Shown here: piece by piece, positions 18,065 through 26,074 of the stretch | Numbering within the stretch: the first letter of the stretch is position 1 | Layout of the letters: each line of letters opens with the position of its first letter | Origin: Candidatus Nyctobacter psychrophilus | Lineage (GTDB): Bacteria > Vulcanimicrobiota > Vulcanimicrobiia > Vulcanimicrobiales > Vulcanimicrobiaceae | Direction: 5' to 3' | NCBI GenBank assembly: GCA_014305025.1 | Contig: JACRTY010000036.1 | Coordinates: 84,097 to 148,096, forward strand | DNA: 64,000 nt | Notes under the pieces: model-generated | Databases searched by the model: none | Seen by the model: the letters and a program-made list of their open reading frames with translations, nothing else | Told to the model about the DNA's origin: nothing | Position numbers and translations under genes: made by a program

Positions 18065-18460
18065 ATGAGCACGCCTTTCACAGTCGGAACGGTCGGGCAT
18101 TTCGGGCTGGCGGTGCGCGATCCGCGGGCGAGCGCGCGGTGGTACGAGCGCGTGCTGGGCATGCGCGAGGAGTTCACCTACGACGAAGGCGTGGCGGTTG
18201 GCAGCGACGGCGTCACGATTGCGCTCTTCCGCGGCGAGCCGTCACCCCAGACGATCGACCACGTGTCGTTTCATCTGCCGGATGCGGCCACGCTGCGTGC
18301 CGCGCTCGCTCACTTGAAAGCGAACGACGTCCACATCGAGGACCCCGCCGACGAGATTGGCCCTGAAGCGCCGGGTTCCCAAAATATCGGCCTGTGGTTT
18401 TACGATCCCGACGGTTACCGACTCGAGTTCTCGGTGCTCGGCGGCGCGAAGGATCTCTGA
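18065..18460 (+). CDS. VOC-superfamily (glyoxalase/dioxygenase-like) protein
   Basis: 131 residues, two beta-alpha-beta-beta-beta modules: VGHFGLAVRDPRASARWYER (N-terminal His ligand) and IDHVSFHLPDAATLRAALAH, ending IGLWFYDPDGYRLEFSV, where the Glu is the usual last metal ligand. A GGAGGT ribosome-binding site lies 7 nt before the ATG. The substrate cannot be told from sequence; glyoxalase, fosfomycin-resistance or dioxygenase activity are all possible in this fold. Its 3' end overlaps the convergent tgt gene by 46 bp. Confidence 0.85.
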   Translation: MSTPFTVGTVGHFGLAVRDPRASARWYERVLGMREEFTYDEGVAVGSDGVTIALFRGEPSPQTIDHVSFHLPDAATLRAALAHLKANDVHIEDPADEIGPEAPGSQNIGLWFYDPDGYRLEFSVLGGAKDL

Positions 18461-19554
18461 AGCATCGTATCGCGATACGCGTCCCAACGCCGGTTTTCTA
18501 TCGCTTCACGAACGTGCGCCATCAGTTTCGCGAACAGGGCGAGGTTGTGGTATGACAGCAGGCGTGGACCGAGCATCTCCTCAGCTCTGAAGAGATGCGA
18601 GAGATATGCGCGGGTGTACGTCGCGCAAACCGCGCACCCGCACGTCGCATCCAGCGGCCGCGCGTCGCGCGCTAAGATGGCGTTGCGGATATTGAGATCG
18701 CCGTCGAACGTCAACGCCCGCCCATTGCGCCCGCAGCGGGTCGGATAGACGCAATCGAACAGATCGATGCCGGCGTCGACCGCGCGCAATAGATCGGGCA
18801 CCGTTCCGACACCCATCAGATAGCGCGGTTTGTCGGGCGGCAAGAGAGTCGCGGTAAAGCGCGCCGTGCGGTGCAGCGCTTCGCGTCCTTCCCCCACCGA
18901 TAAACCGCCGATCGCATAACCCGGAAGGGCGAGCGCGACCAGTTCGTGCGCGCTCTGCTCGCGGGCCCGCTCATCCAGACCGCCTTGCACGATGCCGAAG
19001 AGCTGCGTCTGCGCACGTTCGCGCGCCTGCGCACAGCGCCGCGCCCAAGCGCTCGTCAAGCGCACGCTGCGCGCGATCGCCTCCCGGTCGGCGGGCAGCT
19101 TGACGCAGACGTCGAGCGCCATCGCGACGTCGACTCCGAGCGCTTCCTGGAATGCCATGACGTTTTCGGGCGTGAACTCGTGCTCGCTCCCGTCGAGATG
19201 CGACCGAAAGCGGACGCCGTCGTCGCAGACCTCCCGGCGTGACTCGAGCGAGAACACTTGGAAGCCGCCGCTATCGGTCAGCACGTTGCGCTCCCAGCCC
19301 ATGAACGCGTGGAGGCCGCCGAGCGCTTCGATCGTCTCGCGTCCGGGCCGCAGCCAGAGATGATACACGTTGGCGAGCACGATCCGCGTGTCGAACGCGC
19401 GCAGATCATCGGGCGTCAGCGCCTTGACCGTGGCTGCCGTCCCGACCGGCATGAAGGCCGGCGTCTCAACGGCACCGTGCGCGAGCATGAGCGAACCGCG
19501 CCGCGCCGCGCCGTCGCGGGCGTGCAATACAAAGCCGAGCGGCGGCGCGTTCAA
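18415..19554 (-). CDS. tgt: queuine tRNA-ribosyltransferase
   Basis: 379 residues, full length. It exchanges guanine 34 for preQ1 in GUN-anticodon tRNAs. Visible: MPVGTAATVKAL, the catalytic Asp region VLTDSGGFQVFSL, the substrate pocket FGIVQGGLDE and GGLSVGE, the nucleophile Asp region GIDLFDCVYPTR, and the zinc site CGCAVCATYTRAYLSHLF. Start TTG at 19554 overlaps the stop of the upstream pseudouridine synthase gene (TTGA). Last gene of the ccdA-lspA-rluD-tgt operon, in which every junction is a 4-nt overlap. Confidence 0.95.
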   Translation of the reverse strand: MNAPPLGFVLHARDGAARRGSLMLAHGAVETPAFMPVGTAATVKALTPDDLRAFDTRIVLANVYHLWLRPGRETIEALGGLHAFMGWERNVLTDSGGFQVFSLESRREVCDDGVRFRSHLDGSEHEFTPENVMAFQEALGVDVAMALDVCVKLPADREAIARSVRLTSAWARRCAQARERAQTQLFGIVQGGLDERAREQSAHELVALALPGYAIGGLSVGEGREALHRTARFTATLLPPDKPRYLMGVGTVPDLLRAVDAGIDLFDCVYPTRCGRNGRALTFDGDLNIRNAILARDARPLDATCGCAVCATYTRAYLSHLFRAEEMLGPRLLSYHNLALFAKLMAHVREAIENRRWDAYRDTMLQRSFAPPSTENSSR

Positions 19555-20477
19555 GCGGAGCGGAGGGTTTCGCGGGCCGTGCGATAGTCGGCCGGCGGTT
19601 CGGTTTCGAAGACGAGCGTCGTGCCGCTTTGAGGATGCCGGAAGGCGAGTCGCCGCGCGTGTAAGGCTTGCCCCGGAAGATCGACGGCGGCATCAACGCT
19701 GCCGTAGAGGGGGTCGTTGATCAGCGGGTGGCCGAAGGCCGCCATGTGCACGCGAATCTGATGCGTGCGGCCGGTTTCCAAAACGAAGTCGAGTTCGCTT
19801 GCGTTGCGGAACGCCTCGCGTACGGCATAGTGCGTCACCGCCGGTTTGCCGTCGGGCCGCAGGGCGTGTCGCAGCCGATTGCGGGGGTCGCGGCCGAGCG
19901 CACCCTCGATCGTGCCGCGGGGATGTTCGGGAATGCCGACCACGAGCCCCACGTAGCTCCGTTCGATCGTACGGCGCATCATCTGTTTTCCGAGGGCGGT
20001 CAACGCGGCGTCGGTTTTGGCGACGACGAGAAGCCCGGAGGTGTCGCGGTCGAGACGGTGCACCAAGCCGGCGCGCACGGGGTCACCGGGCAAGGAACCG
20101 GCATGTGCGAGCAAGGCATTGACGAGCGTGCCGTCGCGTGCGCCGTGCGCCGGATGCGTCACCATGCCGGCGGGTTTATCAACGACCAGCAGCACGTCGT
20201 CTTCATAGACGACGCTAAGCGCAATGGGTTCCGGCTGCGCGTCGAGCGGCGGCCGCGGCGCGATCGTGAATTCCAAGACGTCGCCTACCGACAGCAACAT
20301 TGCCGGTTTGGGAAGCGCGCCGTTGAGCCGCACCGTGCCGTCGCGAATCGCTTGCGCCACGCGCCCGCGCGACGCACCGGACAGGCGGGCGATCGCAACG
20401 TCGCAGCGCGCGCCGGCTTCGGCAGCGGTGACGACGTGTCGAACGAGCGGCGGATGCCTCGGACGCGTCGCGTTCAG
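19551..20477 (-). CDS. RluD/RluA-family 23S rRNA pseudouridine synthase
   Basis: About 308 residues. N-terminal S4-like RNA-binding domain (CDVAIARLSGASRGRVAQAI, VRLNGALPKPA). The catalytic core has the family signature HRLDRDTSGLLVVAKT with the catalytic Asp, then RTHQIRVHMAAFGHPLINDP and HARRLAFRHP. No ATG/GTG/TTG fits the N-terminus. A CTG at 20477 overlapping the lspA stop (CTGA) matches the overlap style of this operon and is the best start; longer forms would run inside lspA. Exact rRNA target (RluD or another RluA member) unresolved. Confidence 0.87.
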   Translation of the reverse strand: MNATRPRHPPLVRHVVTAAEAGARCDVAIARLSGASRGRVAQAIRDGTVRLNGALPKPAMLLSVGDVLEFTIAPRPPLDAQPEPIALSVVYEDDVLLVVDKPAGMVTHPAHGARDGTLVNALLAHAGSLPGDPVRAGLVHRLDRDTSGLLVVAKTDAALTALGKQMMRRTIERSYVGLVVGIPEHPRGTIEGALGRDPRNRLRHALRPDGKPAVTHYAVREAFRNASELDFVLETGRTHQIRVHMAAFGHPLINDPLYGSVDAAVDLPGQALHARRLAFRHPQSGTTLVFETEPPADYRTARETLRSA

Positions 20478-20935
20478 CGGGGCGATTGCACCGGGGCCGT
20501 CGCGCGGTCGCGCTGCAGCGACGCCAGCAGCAACAGCGCGACGCCGACGGTGATGCACGAATCGGCCACGTTGAAGACCGGCCACCAGCGCAGGTCCACG
20601 AAGTCGACGACGTAGCCGTAGTGGAAGCGGTCAAGGATGTTGCCGAGCGCGCCGCCGACGATGCCGCCGAACGCGATGCGGACCAGCAGCGAGCGGGCCG
20701 CCTGCTCGCGGAACGCAAACCAAAAAACAGCCAACACGGCAAGCGCCATGCCGACGAGGAACCACGGCTGCGTTCCGAACAAGCCGAACGCGCCCGCATG
20801 GTTCTGCACGTACGTCAAATACAGCAGCCGCGGGATCGCGATGCGGCTTTCACCCGGCCCGAAGTTCGTCACGACGAGGTGCTTACTGTACTGGTCGAGC
20901 GCGAGCGCCAGTGCTGCGGCGAGCCAAAAGATCAC
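20474..20935 (-). CDS. lspA: lipoprotein signal peptidase
   Basis: 153 residues, four membrane helices. The two catalytic aspartates are visible in GNILDRFHYGYVVDFVD and NVADSCITVGV. It cleaves prolipoprotein signal peptides after Lgt modification, and lgt lies just across the divergent region. GTG at 20935 overlaps the ccdA stop (GTGA). Confidence 0.94.
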   Translation of the reverse strand: MIFWLAAALALALDQYSKHLVVTNFGPGESRIAIPRLLYLTYVQNHAGAFGLFGTQPWFLVGMALAVLAVFWFAFREQAARSLLVRIAFGGIVGGALGNILDRFHYGYVVDFVDLRWWPVFNVADSCITVGVALLLLASLQRDRATAPVQSPR

Positions 20936-21651
20936 AGGCTCGGGGCTTTGACGTACTGGTAGAAGAAGCCCGCGATGCGCGTAAACTGGTCGGTTGCGAC
21001 GACGAGTCCCGTCGCGACGAGAATCGCGCCCGACGTCGCTTCGATGACGGGCAGGAAGCGTTTGAGGCGCCCGAGCGCGCCCAAGGACTGGGTGATGAAG
21101 GCGGCCACGATCAGGAACGGGATGGCCAGGCCCAGCGAATAGACGAACAAGAGAACCGTTGCCTGAAGCAGTTTCTCTTGCGCGGCCTGCAAGATGATGA
21201 GCGAGAGGATCGGCCCGATGCAGGGCGACCAGCCCGCCGCGAAGCCCAGGCCGACGAGAAACGAGACCCACAGCGACTGTTTGCGCGGCACGGCATGGAG
21301 GCGCGTGTCGCGCGCCAGCAGACCGAGGCGCAAAACGCCCATCATCTGCAAGCCCAGCACGACGATGACGATGCCCCCCAGGATCTCGAGCGTGCGCTTG
21401 TTGTTGGTGAAGACGCCGCCGATGGCGCTGGCCGACAGCCCGATCGCGACGAAGATGAGCGTGAACCCGGCGATGAACGCGCCCGCGTGCGCAATGGTGC
21501 GCGCCTTGGCTCGGCCGCTGGTTTCGGCTTTGAGGTCTTCCAAGCTCGTGCCGGTCAAGAACGACAGGTACGATGGCACGAGCGGCAAGACGCACGGCGA
21601 CACGAACGACACGAGCCCTGCCAAAAACGCCGTCGCGACGTTGAGTTGCAC
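20932..21651 (-). CDS. ccdA: cytochrome c biogenesis protein CcdA
   Basis: About 239 residues with six predicted helices. The redox cysteines sit in FVSPCVLPLVPSYLSF and GWSPCIGP, as in CcdA/DsbD transmembrane reductases, which carry electrons from thioredoxin to extracytoplasmic thiols. GTG at 21651 is preferred because AAAAGGGGG lies just upstream and it starts directly before the first helix; the frame could extend to 21753. First gene of the leftward operon. Confidence 0.92.
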   Translation of the reverse strand: MQLNVATAFLAGLVSFVSPCVLPLVPSYLSFLTGTSLEDLKAETSGRAKARTIAHAGAFIAGFTLIFVAIGLSASAIGGVFTNNKRTLEILGGIVIVVLGLQMMGVLRLGLLARDTRLHAVPRKQSLWVSFLVGLGFAAGWSPCIGPILSLIILQAAQEKLLQATVLLFVYSLGLAIPFLIVAAFITQSLGALGRLKRFLPVIEATSGAILVATGLVVATDQFTRIAGFFYQYVKAPSL

Positions 21652-21761
21652 GCCCCCTTTTACGACGGCGACCAAATGCGGCCTTGATACAAGTGGTGCA
21701 AGGCTCACCGCAGGCGAGCCCAGCAGGGCGGCCGTCACGGGTGCCGCAAGCACAAACGGCC

Positions 21762-22628
21762 GTGCAGCACTGGTTTACCTATCCGAACATCGATCCGGTC
21801 GCGGTTCACCTGGGACCGCTGGCAATTCACTGGTATGGGCTTTCGTATCTGGTCGGCTTCATCGCAGTCGGAGCCTGGATGGCGCGTCCCGCCGGGCGGC
21901 GGCGCCTCGGATTGACGTTCGAAGGCGTGCAAGATTTTCTCGTCTACGCATTGATCGGCGTGCTCGTCGGGGGGCGGACGTTCTTCGTGATCGCCGACAT
22001 CGTCACCAAGCACGACGCGAGCCTGTACTTCGGCGACATACCGCGCAGTCTCATCAACGTGGTCGCGGTCTGGAACGGGGGGATGGGGTTCTTCGGCGGC
22101 CTCATCGGGGTGATCATCGCGATCACGCTATTTGTCCGCAAATACCCCTGGTTGACGTTCGGCGTGCTGGGCGACGAGGTCGTCGTCCTGTTGCCGATCG
22201 GAATCGCGCTGACGCGCATCGTCAATTTCATCAACGACGAACTCGTCGGCAACCTCTGCGTCCCCGACCAACCATGGTGCATCAAATTTCCGAGCGCCGC
22301 GGGCTACCGCTATCCGTCGCAAGTGTTCGAAGCGATGCTCGACATCGCGGTGCTCCCGATCGTCTACGTCGTATATCGCCGCCGTCCGCCCGACGGCGTC
22401 GTCGCGTGGACGTGGTTTACCTGTTACGGCATCACCCGCTCGCTCGCCGAAATGTGGCGCCAAACCGACCTGCAACTGGGCCCGCTCACCGGCGGACAAC
22501 TGCTCGCGTTGCCGATGATCGCGATTGGTTCGGGGCTCATCGTGTTTGCGCTGCGGCGCAATCGCCATGTCGATGCAGGGCGCGCGGCCGGGAAGTTGGG
22601 GCGGCCCAAGGACAGCCTCGCGGTTTGA
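21762..22628 (+). CDS. lgt: prolipoprotein diacylglyceryl transferase
   Basis: About 288 residues, polytopic. Contains HWYGLSYLVGF, the Lgt signature region WNGGMGFFGGLIGV and the essential Arg/Asn in ALTRIVNFINDELVGN. The C-terminal region TRSLAEMWRQ and LPMIAIGSGLIVF is complete. GTG at 21762 is the likely start (VQHWFTYPNIDP); TTG at 21684 would add 26 non-homologous residues. First gene of a rightward cluster lgt-yggS-sepF-divIVA, divergent from ccdA-lspA. Confidence 0.92.
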   Translation: MQHWFTYPNIDPVAVHLGPLAIHWYGLSYLVGFIAVGAWMARPAGRRRLGLTFEGVQDFLVYALIGVLVGGRTFFVIADIVTKHDASLYFGDIPRSLINVVAVWNGGMGFFGGLIGVIIAITLFVRKYPWLTFGVLGDEVVVLLPIGIALTRIVNFINDELVGNLCVPDQPWCIKFPSAAGYRYPSQVFEAMLDIAVLPIVYVVYRRRPPDGVVAWTWFTCYGITRSLAEMWRQTDLQLGPLTGGQLLALPMIAIGSGLIVFALRRNRHVDAGRAAGKLGRPKDSLAV

Positions 22629-22647
22629 CGGAAAGCAGGTGGTCGAT

Positions 22648-23310
22648 ATGCCGAATTCGCTCGCGACCCGGATCGCGTCGATGCGGGCGTCGATCGACGC
22701 CGTTGCGCGACGCGCCGGCCGCGATCCGGCAGCGATCGTTTTGGTCGGCGTGACCAAGAAACAGCCGCGCGAGAGCGTCGTCGCCGCGCTCGAGGGCGGA
22801 CTCACCGACGTCGGCGAGAACTACGTGCAGGAAGCGCGCGAGAAATATGCCGGGCTGGCCGGCGCGCGCAAGCATTTCATCGGTCACGTCCAGACCAATA
22901 AAGCGAAAGCGATCGTGGAAACCTTCGACGTCGTGCAGTCGATCGACCGGTATGATGCGGGGCGCGCCATCGCGCGTGCCGCGAGGGGCGTGGGCAGGCC
23001 CGTGCGCGCCCTCGTACAGATCAACGTTTCACCGACGGAGCGTTTCGGCATCGCTCCCGGTGACGCGCCCGAACTGGCGGCGCGTTTGCGCGACGATGAG
23101 GGCCTCGACGTCGACGGCGTGATGGCGATCGGGCCCAATACGGACAACCGCGCGGAGATCGCCCGCGCATTCGCTTTGGCAGCGAAAACCCTCGGCACCG
23201 TCGGCGGATCGACGCTTTCGATCGGGATGTCCGGCGACTGGGAAGAAGCGATCGGCTGCGGGACCACGATGCTGCGCATCGGGACCGCCATCTTTGGAGC
23301 GCGCGCATGA
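22648..23310 (+). CDS. YggS-family PLP homeostasis protein
   Basis: 220 residues, alanine-racemase-like TIM barrel without the C-terminal domain. The PLP lysine is in IVLVGVTKKQPRESV, with GENYVQEAREKY, HFIGHVQTNKAK and LSIGMSGDWEEAIGCGTTMLRIG. It binds PLP and keeps vitamin B6 and amino-acid pools in balance. A good ribosome-binding site (AGGTGG) precedes the ATG. In many Terrabacteria this gene (ylmE) lies directly before sepF, as here. Confidence 0.93.
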   Translation: MPNSLATRIASMRASIDAVARRAGRDPAAIVLVGVTKKQPRESVVAALEGGLTDVGENYVQEAREKYAGLAGARKHFIGHVQTNKAKAIVETFDVVQSIDRYDAGRAIARAARGVGRPVRALVQINVSPTERFGIAPGDAPELAARLRDDEGLDVDGVMAIGPNTDNRAEIARAFALAAKTLGTVGGSTLSIGMSGDWEEAIGCGTTMLRIGTAIFGARA

Positions 23311-23771
23311 ACGAAGAGATCGAAGACCCACGTCAAGGTCAGAAAAACTTCCTCCACAAGCTCGGGTCGATCTTCGCAATCCACGAGGACGAAGCCGAGG
23401 AGTTCTACGAGGACGAGCCGCCGCAACCCAAGCGCAACGTCGTCGCTTTCTCGTCGCGGGAGAATCGACGCACGTCGGCCGGTGAGGTCAGCCTGTTCGC
23501 GCCGCGCAACTTCAGCGACGTGACGGAGATCGCCGACGCCTTGCGCATGCGCGCGGTCGTGATCGTCAATCTGCAGGGCGTCGATCGCGGGCTCTTGCAG
23601 CGAGTGGTCGACTTCACCAGCGGGGTCGCCTACACGCTCGACGGAAAGATTCAAAAGCTCGCCGACGCCATGTATCTCATCGTGCCGCCGGGGACGCCGG
23701 TCAATTCGGCCGGCATCCGTGAGTCGCTGGCGAGCGACCCCTCCTTCGATTTCATGACCGGCCGAGGATGA
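23307..23771 (+). CDS. sepF: cell division protein SepF
   Basis: 154 residues. An acidic linker (EDEAEEFYEDEPPQPKRN) is followed by the SepF core APRNFSDVTEIADALRMR, then VVIVNLQGVDRGLLQRVVDF and LYTL-type strands ending IVPPGTPV. SepF is the FtsZ membrane anchor of Firmicutes, Actinobacteria and Cyanobacteria. The N-terminal amphipathic helix (KNFLHKLGSIF) should bind the membrane. The start overlaps the yggS stop (ATGA). Confidence 0.93.
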   Translation: MNEEIEDPRQGQKNFLHKLGSIFAIHEDEAEEFYEDEPPQPKRNVVAFSSRENRRTSAGEVSLFAPRNFSDVTEIADALRMRAVVIVNLQGVDRGLLQRVVDFTSGVAYTLDGKIQKLADAMYLIVPPGTPVNSAGIRESLASDPSFDFMTGRG

Positions 23772-23772
23772 C

Positions 23773-24282
23773 GTGGCGAAAATCACGATCGTCGACATCC
23801 AGCATAAGCAGTTCAAGAAAAAGCTCAACGGCTACGATCCGACCGACGTCGATCAGTTTCTGGACGAGTTGATCGAAACGCTCGAAGACGAAGCGCAGCA
23901 GCGGGCCGCCTTCGAAGCGGAAGTCGTTGACCTTCGCGAACGGATCAGCCACTTCAAAGCGATGGAAGAGTCGCTGCAGAACACGCTGCTGCTCGCGCAG
24001 CGTACGGCCGATGAAGTGAAGGCCAGCGCCCATAAAGAAGCGGATCTGATCCGTCAGGAAGCGCGGGTGCAGGTCGATAAAGAGATCGCGGCCTACGGCG
24101 ATCGTACCGACGACGCGCGGCGCGAACATCAGCGCGCGCTCGAGACGGCGGAGAAGGCGCGCAGCGAGTTGCGCAGCCTCCTGATGACCCACCTTGCGCT
24201 GCTCGATCGTCCCGACAGCGCGGCACGCGTACCAAGCAGCCGAACCGGCAACGGTGCGTCCCTCGAACCGGTCGAGGCCTAA
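23773..24282 (+). CDS. divIVA: DivIVA-domain cell-pole/division protein
   Basis: 169 residues. The N-terminal DivIVA motif (TIVDIQHKQFKKKLNGYDPT, DVDQFLDELI) targets negatively curved membrane. A long coiled coil follows (~residues 30-145, rich in heptads such as LEDEAQQRAAFEAEVVDLRE). The C-terminus is short and unstructured. GTG start 2 bp after the sepF stop. It likely marks poles or septa and works with SepF in division. Confidence 0.92.
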   Translation: MAKITIVDIQHKQFKKKLNGYDPTDVDQFLDELIETLEDEAQQRAAFEAEVVDLRERISHFKAMEESLQNTLLLAQRTADEVKASAHKEADLIRQEARVQVDKEIAAYGDRTDDARREHQRALETAEKARSELRSLLMTHLALLDRPDSAARVPSSRTGNGASLEPVEA

Positions 24283-24285
24283 GGT

Positions 24286-25041
24286 TTGCCGGTTTCCTCC
24301 GCGACATCGGCGGCACCGAGCCTCCACCCGGCGGGACGTGCGGTCACGTTGCTGGCGGCCTGCGGTCCCGAATTAGCCGGCCGCCGCCTGGTTATCGAAG
24401 GCCGACGCATCTTTGCGGTTCGCTTCGGACGCCTGGCCCTGCTGCTCTCGTACGTCGACCCGGACGAGTTTGCACCCAGTGAACTCGAGCGGCGCCGGGC
24501 CGATGCGGCTTGGCAAGCGCAGCAAGCGCGCATCCATGAGCGTGCCGTCGAGCGCGCGAGCACCCACGGTCACGTCTTGCCGCTCCGTCCGCTCACGGTT
24601 CTTGCCGGCACCGACGTTTTGGACGGGTATGTCCGCGAACATGCACCGCGCTGGACGCGCGGTTTGGCGCGGCTCGGCGACAAGCGCGAGTGCGCCGTTC
24701 ACCTCTACGTCGGCCCGCATGCGATGCCGCTGCGCGAGCCGTATCTGTTGCGCGTATCGGGAAGAGCCACGCGTTCAAACCGTATTCCGGCGATTGCCGC
24801 CGGCGCCGAGATTGCGCAACACGCGCAACGCGTCTGGGGAACGTGCAGCGCGCTAGCGCAGGCCGTACGCCGCGTGCCCGAACCCAAACGCCGCGGTGAA
24901 CTGTGGGCCGCGGCGCTGCTCCTCGCGCCCAACGACGTTGTAGCGCTGGGCGAAGCGGTCGAACGCTGCGCCGCGGTAGGCGCGGCACTGGGCGTTACGG
25001 CGTACTTCGAAGGTCCACGGGCACCGTTTAGCTTCGCTTGA
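24286..25041 (+). CDS. GvpL/GvpF-family (gas vesicle-type) protein, orphan
   Basis: 251 residues. The GvpL/F pattern is visible along the whole chain: LLLSYVDPDEFAPSELERR, AWQAQQARIHERAVERA, HGHVLPLRPLTVL, a LGDKRECAVHLYVG strand, and the C-terminal YFEGPRAPFSF, which corresponds to the family's GPWPPYSF ending. GvpL/F proteins are minor gas-vesicle assembly proteins, but no gvpA or other gvp gene is in the window. TTG start 3 bp after divIVA implies co-transcription. Its role here is unknown; assignment rests on motif recognition. Confidence 0.7.
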   Translation: MPVSSATSAAPSLHPAGRAVTLLAACGPELAGRRLVIEGRRIFAVRFGRLALLLSYVDPDEFAPSELERRRADAAWQAQQARIHERAVERASTHGHVLPLRPLTVLAGTDVLDGYVREHAPRWTRGLARLGDKRECAVHLYVGPHAMPLREPYLLRVSGRATRSNRIPAIAAGAEIAQHAQRVWGTCSALAQAVRRVPEPKRRGELWAAALLLAPNDVVALGEAVERCAAVGAALGVTAYFEGPRAPFSFA

Positions 25042-25127
25042 GCGCCTCCGCTGATGCGGCGTGTGCCGAAACCGGCGGTTCCGGCTCAAAAGGGCGCCAC
25101 GCGCAGGCAGCGTTGGAGCCGGATTTT

Positions 25128-25337
25128 TCAAGACTTGCGCGCACCGTCGGTCACGCTCGTTATGAGGATAAGGGCGAGGCCGCCGAAAAGCGCCAGGCCG
25201 CGTATGAACGGCGAATCGATTGACGGCGCGATGACGACGGCAATGAAAATCAGCCATAACCCCACGGCGAGCGCAAAGAAACGGTCTTCGACGAAGAGGC
25301 CGGCGAGTTCGCCGGCGAGCGTGCGTAGCGCGTTCAC
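25128..25337 (-). CDS. small two-helix membrane protein
   Basis: 69 residues: a cytoplasmic/amphipathic lead (VNALRTLAGELAGLFVEDRF) and two hydrophobic helices (FALAVGLWLIFIAVVIA and GLALFGGLALILITSV). GTG at 25337 overlaps the stop of the FTR1-like gene (GTGA), so it is translationally coupled to it and may be a subunit or stabiliser of that membrane protein. No family recognised. The 86-bp interval to the GvpL/F gene end is convergent and unremarkable. Confidence 0.6.
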   Translation of the reverse strand: MNALRTLAGELAGLFVEDRFFALAVGLWLIFIAVVIAPSIDSPFIRGLALFGGLALILITSVTDGARKS

Positions 25338-26074
25338 GTTGACGTGCGCATCCGGCGTACACGGGTTGCCGACAAGTACGCGACCGAAGCGGCTATGGCG
25401 AAACCGCCGACGAGCCAGAGAAGCGAGAGTTCCGCGCCGGGCCACGCGATGCGCAAACCTTCACCGGTCCAGAACGTGCCGAAGCCGGAGAGCAGAATGC
25501 CGACGCACAGTTTGAGCGCGTTCTCGGGAATGCGTGACAGCGGGGCGCGCAGCGCCACGCCCGCTCCGATGACGGCGATGCCCGCCAGTACAGCACCGGC
25601 ACTCGCGGCGAAATAGGCACGCGCGCCGGCCCCCACTGCGATCACGATGAAAACAACTTCGAGCCCTTCGACTGCGACGGCCTGAAACGCGGTCGCGAAG
25701 CCTATGCCGTCGATGCCGGAAGCCGGCTGCGCGGCGGTCGCGAGCGCGCGGCGCCGACGCTCGTAGATGGCGCTCTCGTCGTGCAAGGCGATCGTCCCGG
25801 CATACCGCAGCAGCGCTTTACGTAACCAGCGCAGACCGAAGAAAAGCAGCAAAATGCCGAGTGCAAGTTGCAACGCGGTGAGCGGCACGTGCGCCAGCGC
25901 CGGACCGAAGAACGCGACAAGCGCCGCCAATGCGGCCGCGGCGGCGGCGCTGCCCCACAGTGCCGACGGCCAACCGCGCGTGACGCCGACGGCGAGCACG
26001 ATCGTGAGGGCCTCGACGAACTCGACCAGCGAAGCGAGGAACGCGGGCAACGCCGCCGCGAACGCGTAGGACAT
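25334..26074 (-). CDS. FTR1-like integral membrane protein
   Basis: About 246 residues, seven or so helices. LVEFVEALTIVLAVGVTRGW and AVAVEGLEVVFIVIAVG are two repeats of the E-x2-E type motif of the FTR1/oxidase-dependent iron permease fold; the first has EFVEA in place of REGLE. Similar proteins are annotated as predicted membrane proteins with no proven substrate. The start at 26074 overlaps head-to-head by two bases with the ATG of the M16 protease (CATG). Metal transport is possible but unproven. Confidence 0.65.
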   Translation of the reverse strand: MSYAFAAALPAFLASLVEFVEALTIVLAVGVTRGWPSALWGSAAAAAALAALVAFFGPALAHVPLTALQLALGILLLFFGLRWLRKALLRYAGTIALHDESAIYERRRRALATAAQPASGIDGIGFATAFQAVAVEGLEVVFIVIAVGAGARAYFAASAGAVLAGIAVIGAGVALRAPLSRIPENALKLCVGILLSGFGTFWTGEGLRIAWPGAELSLLWLVGGFAIAASVAYLSATRVRRMRTST

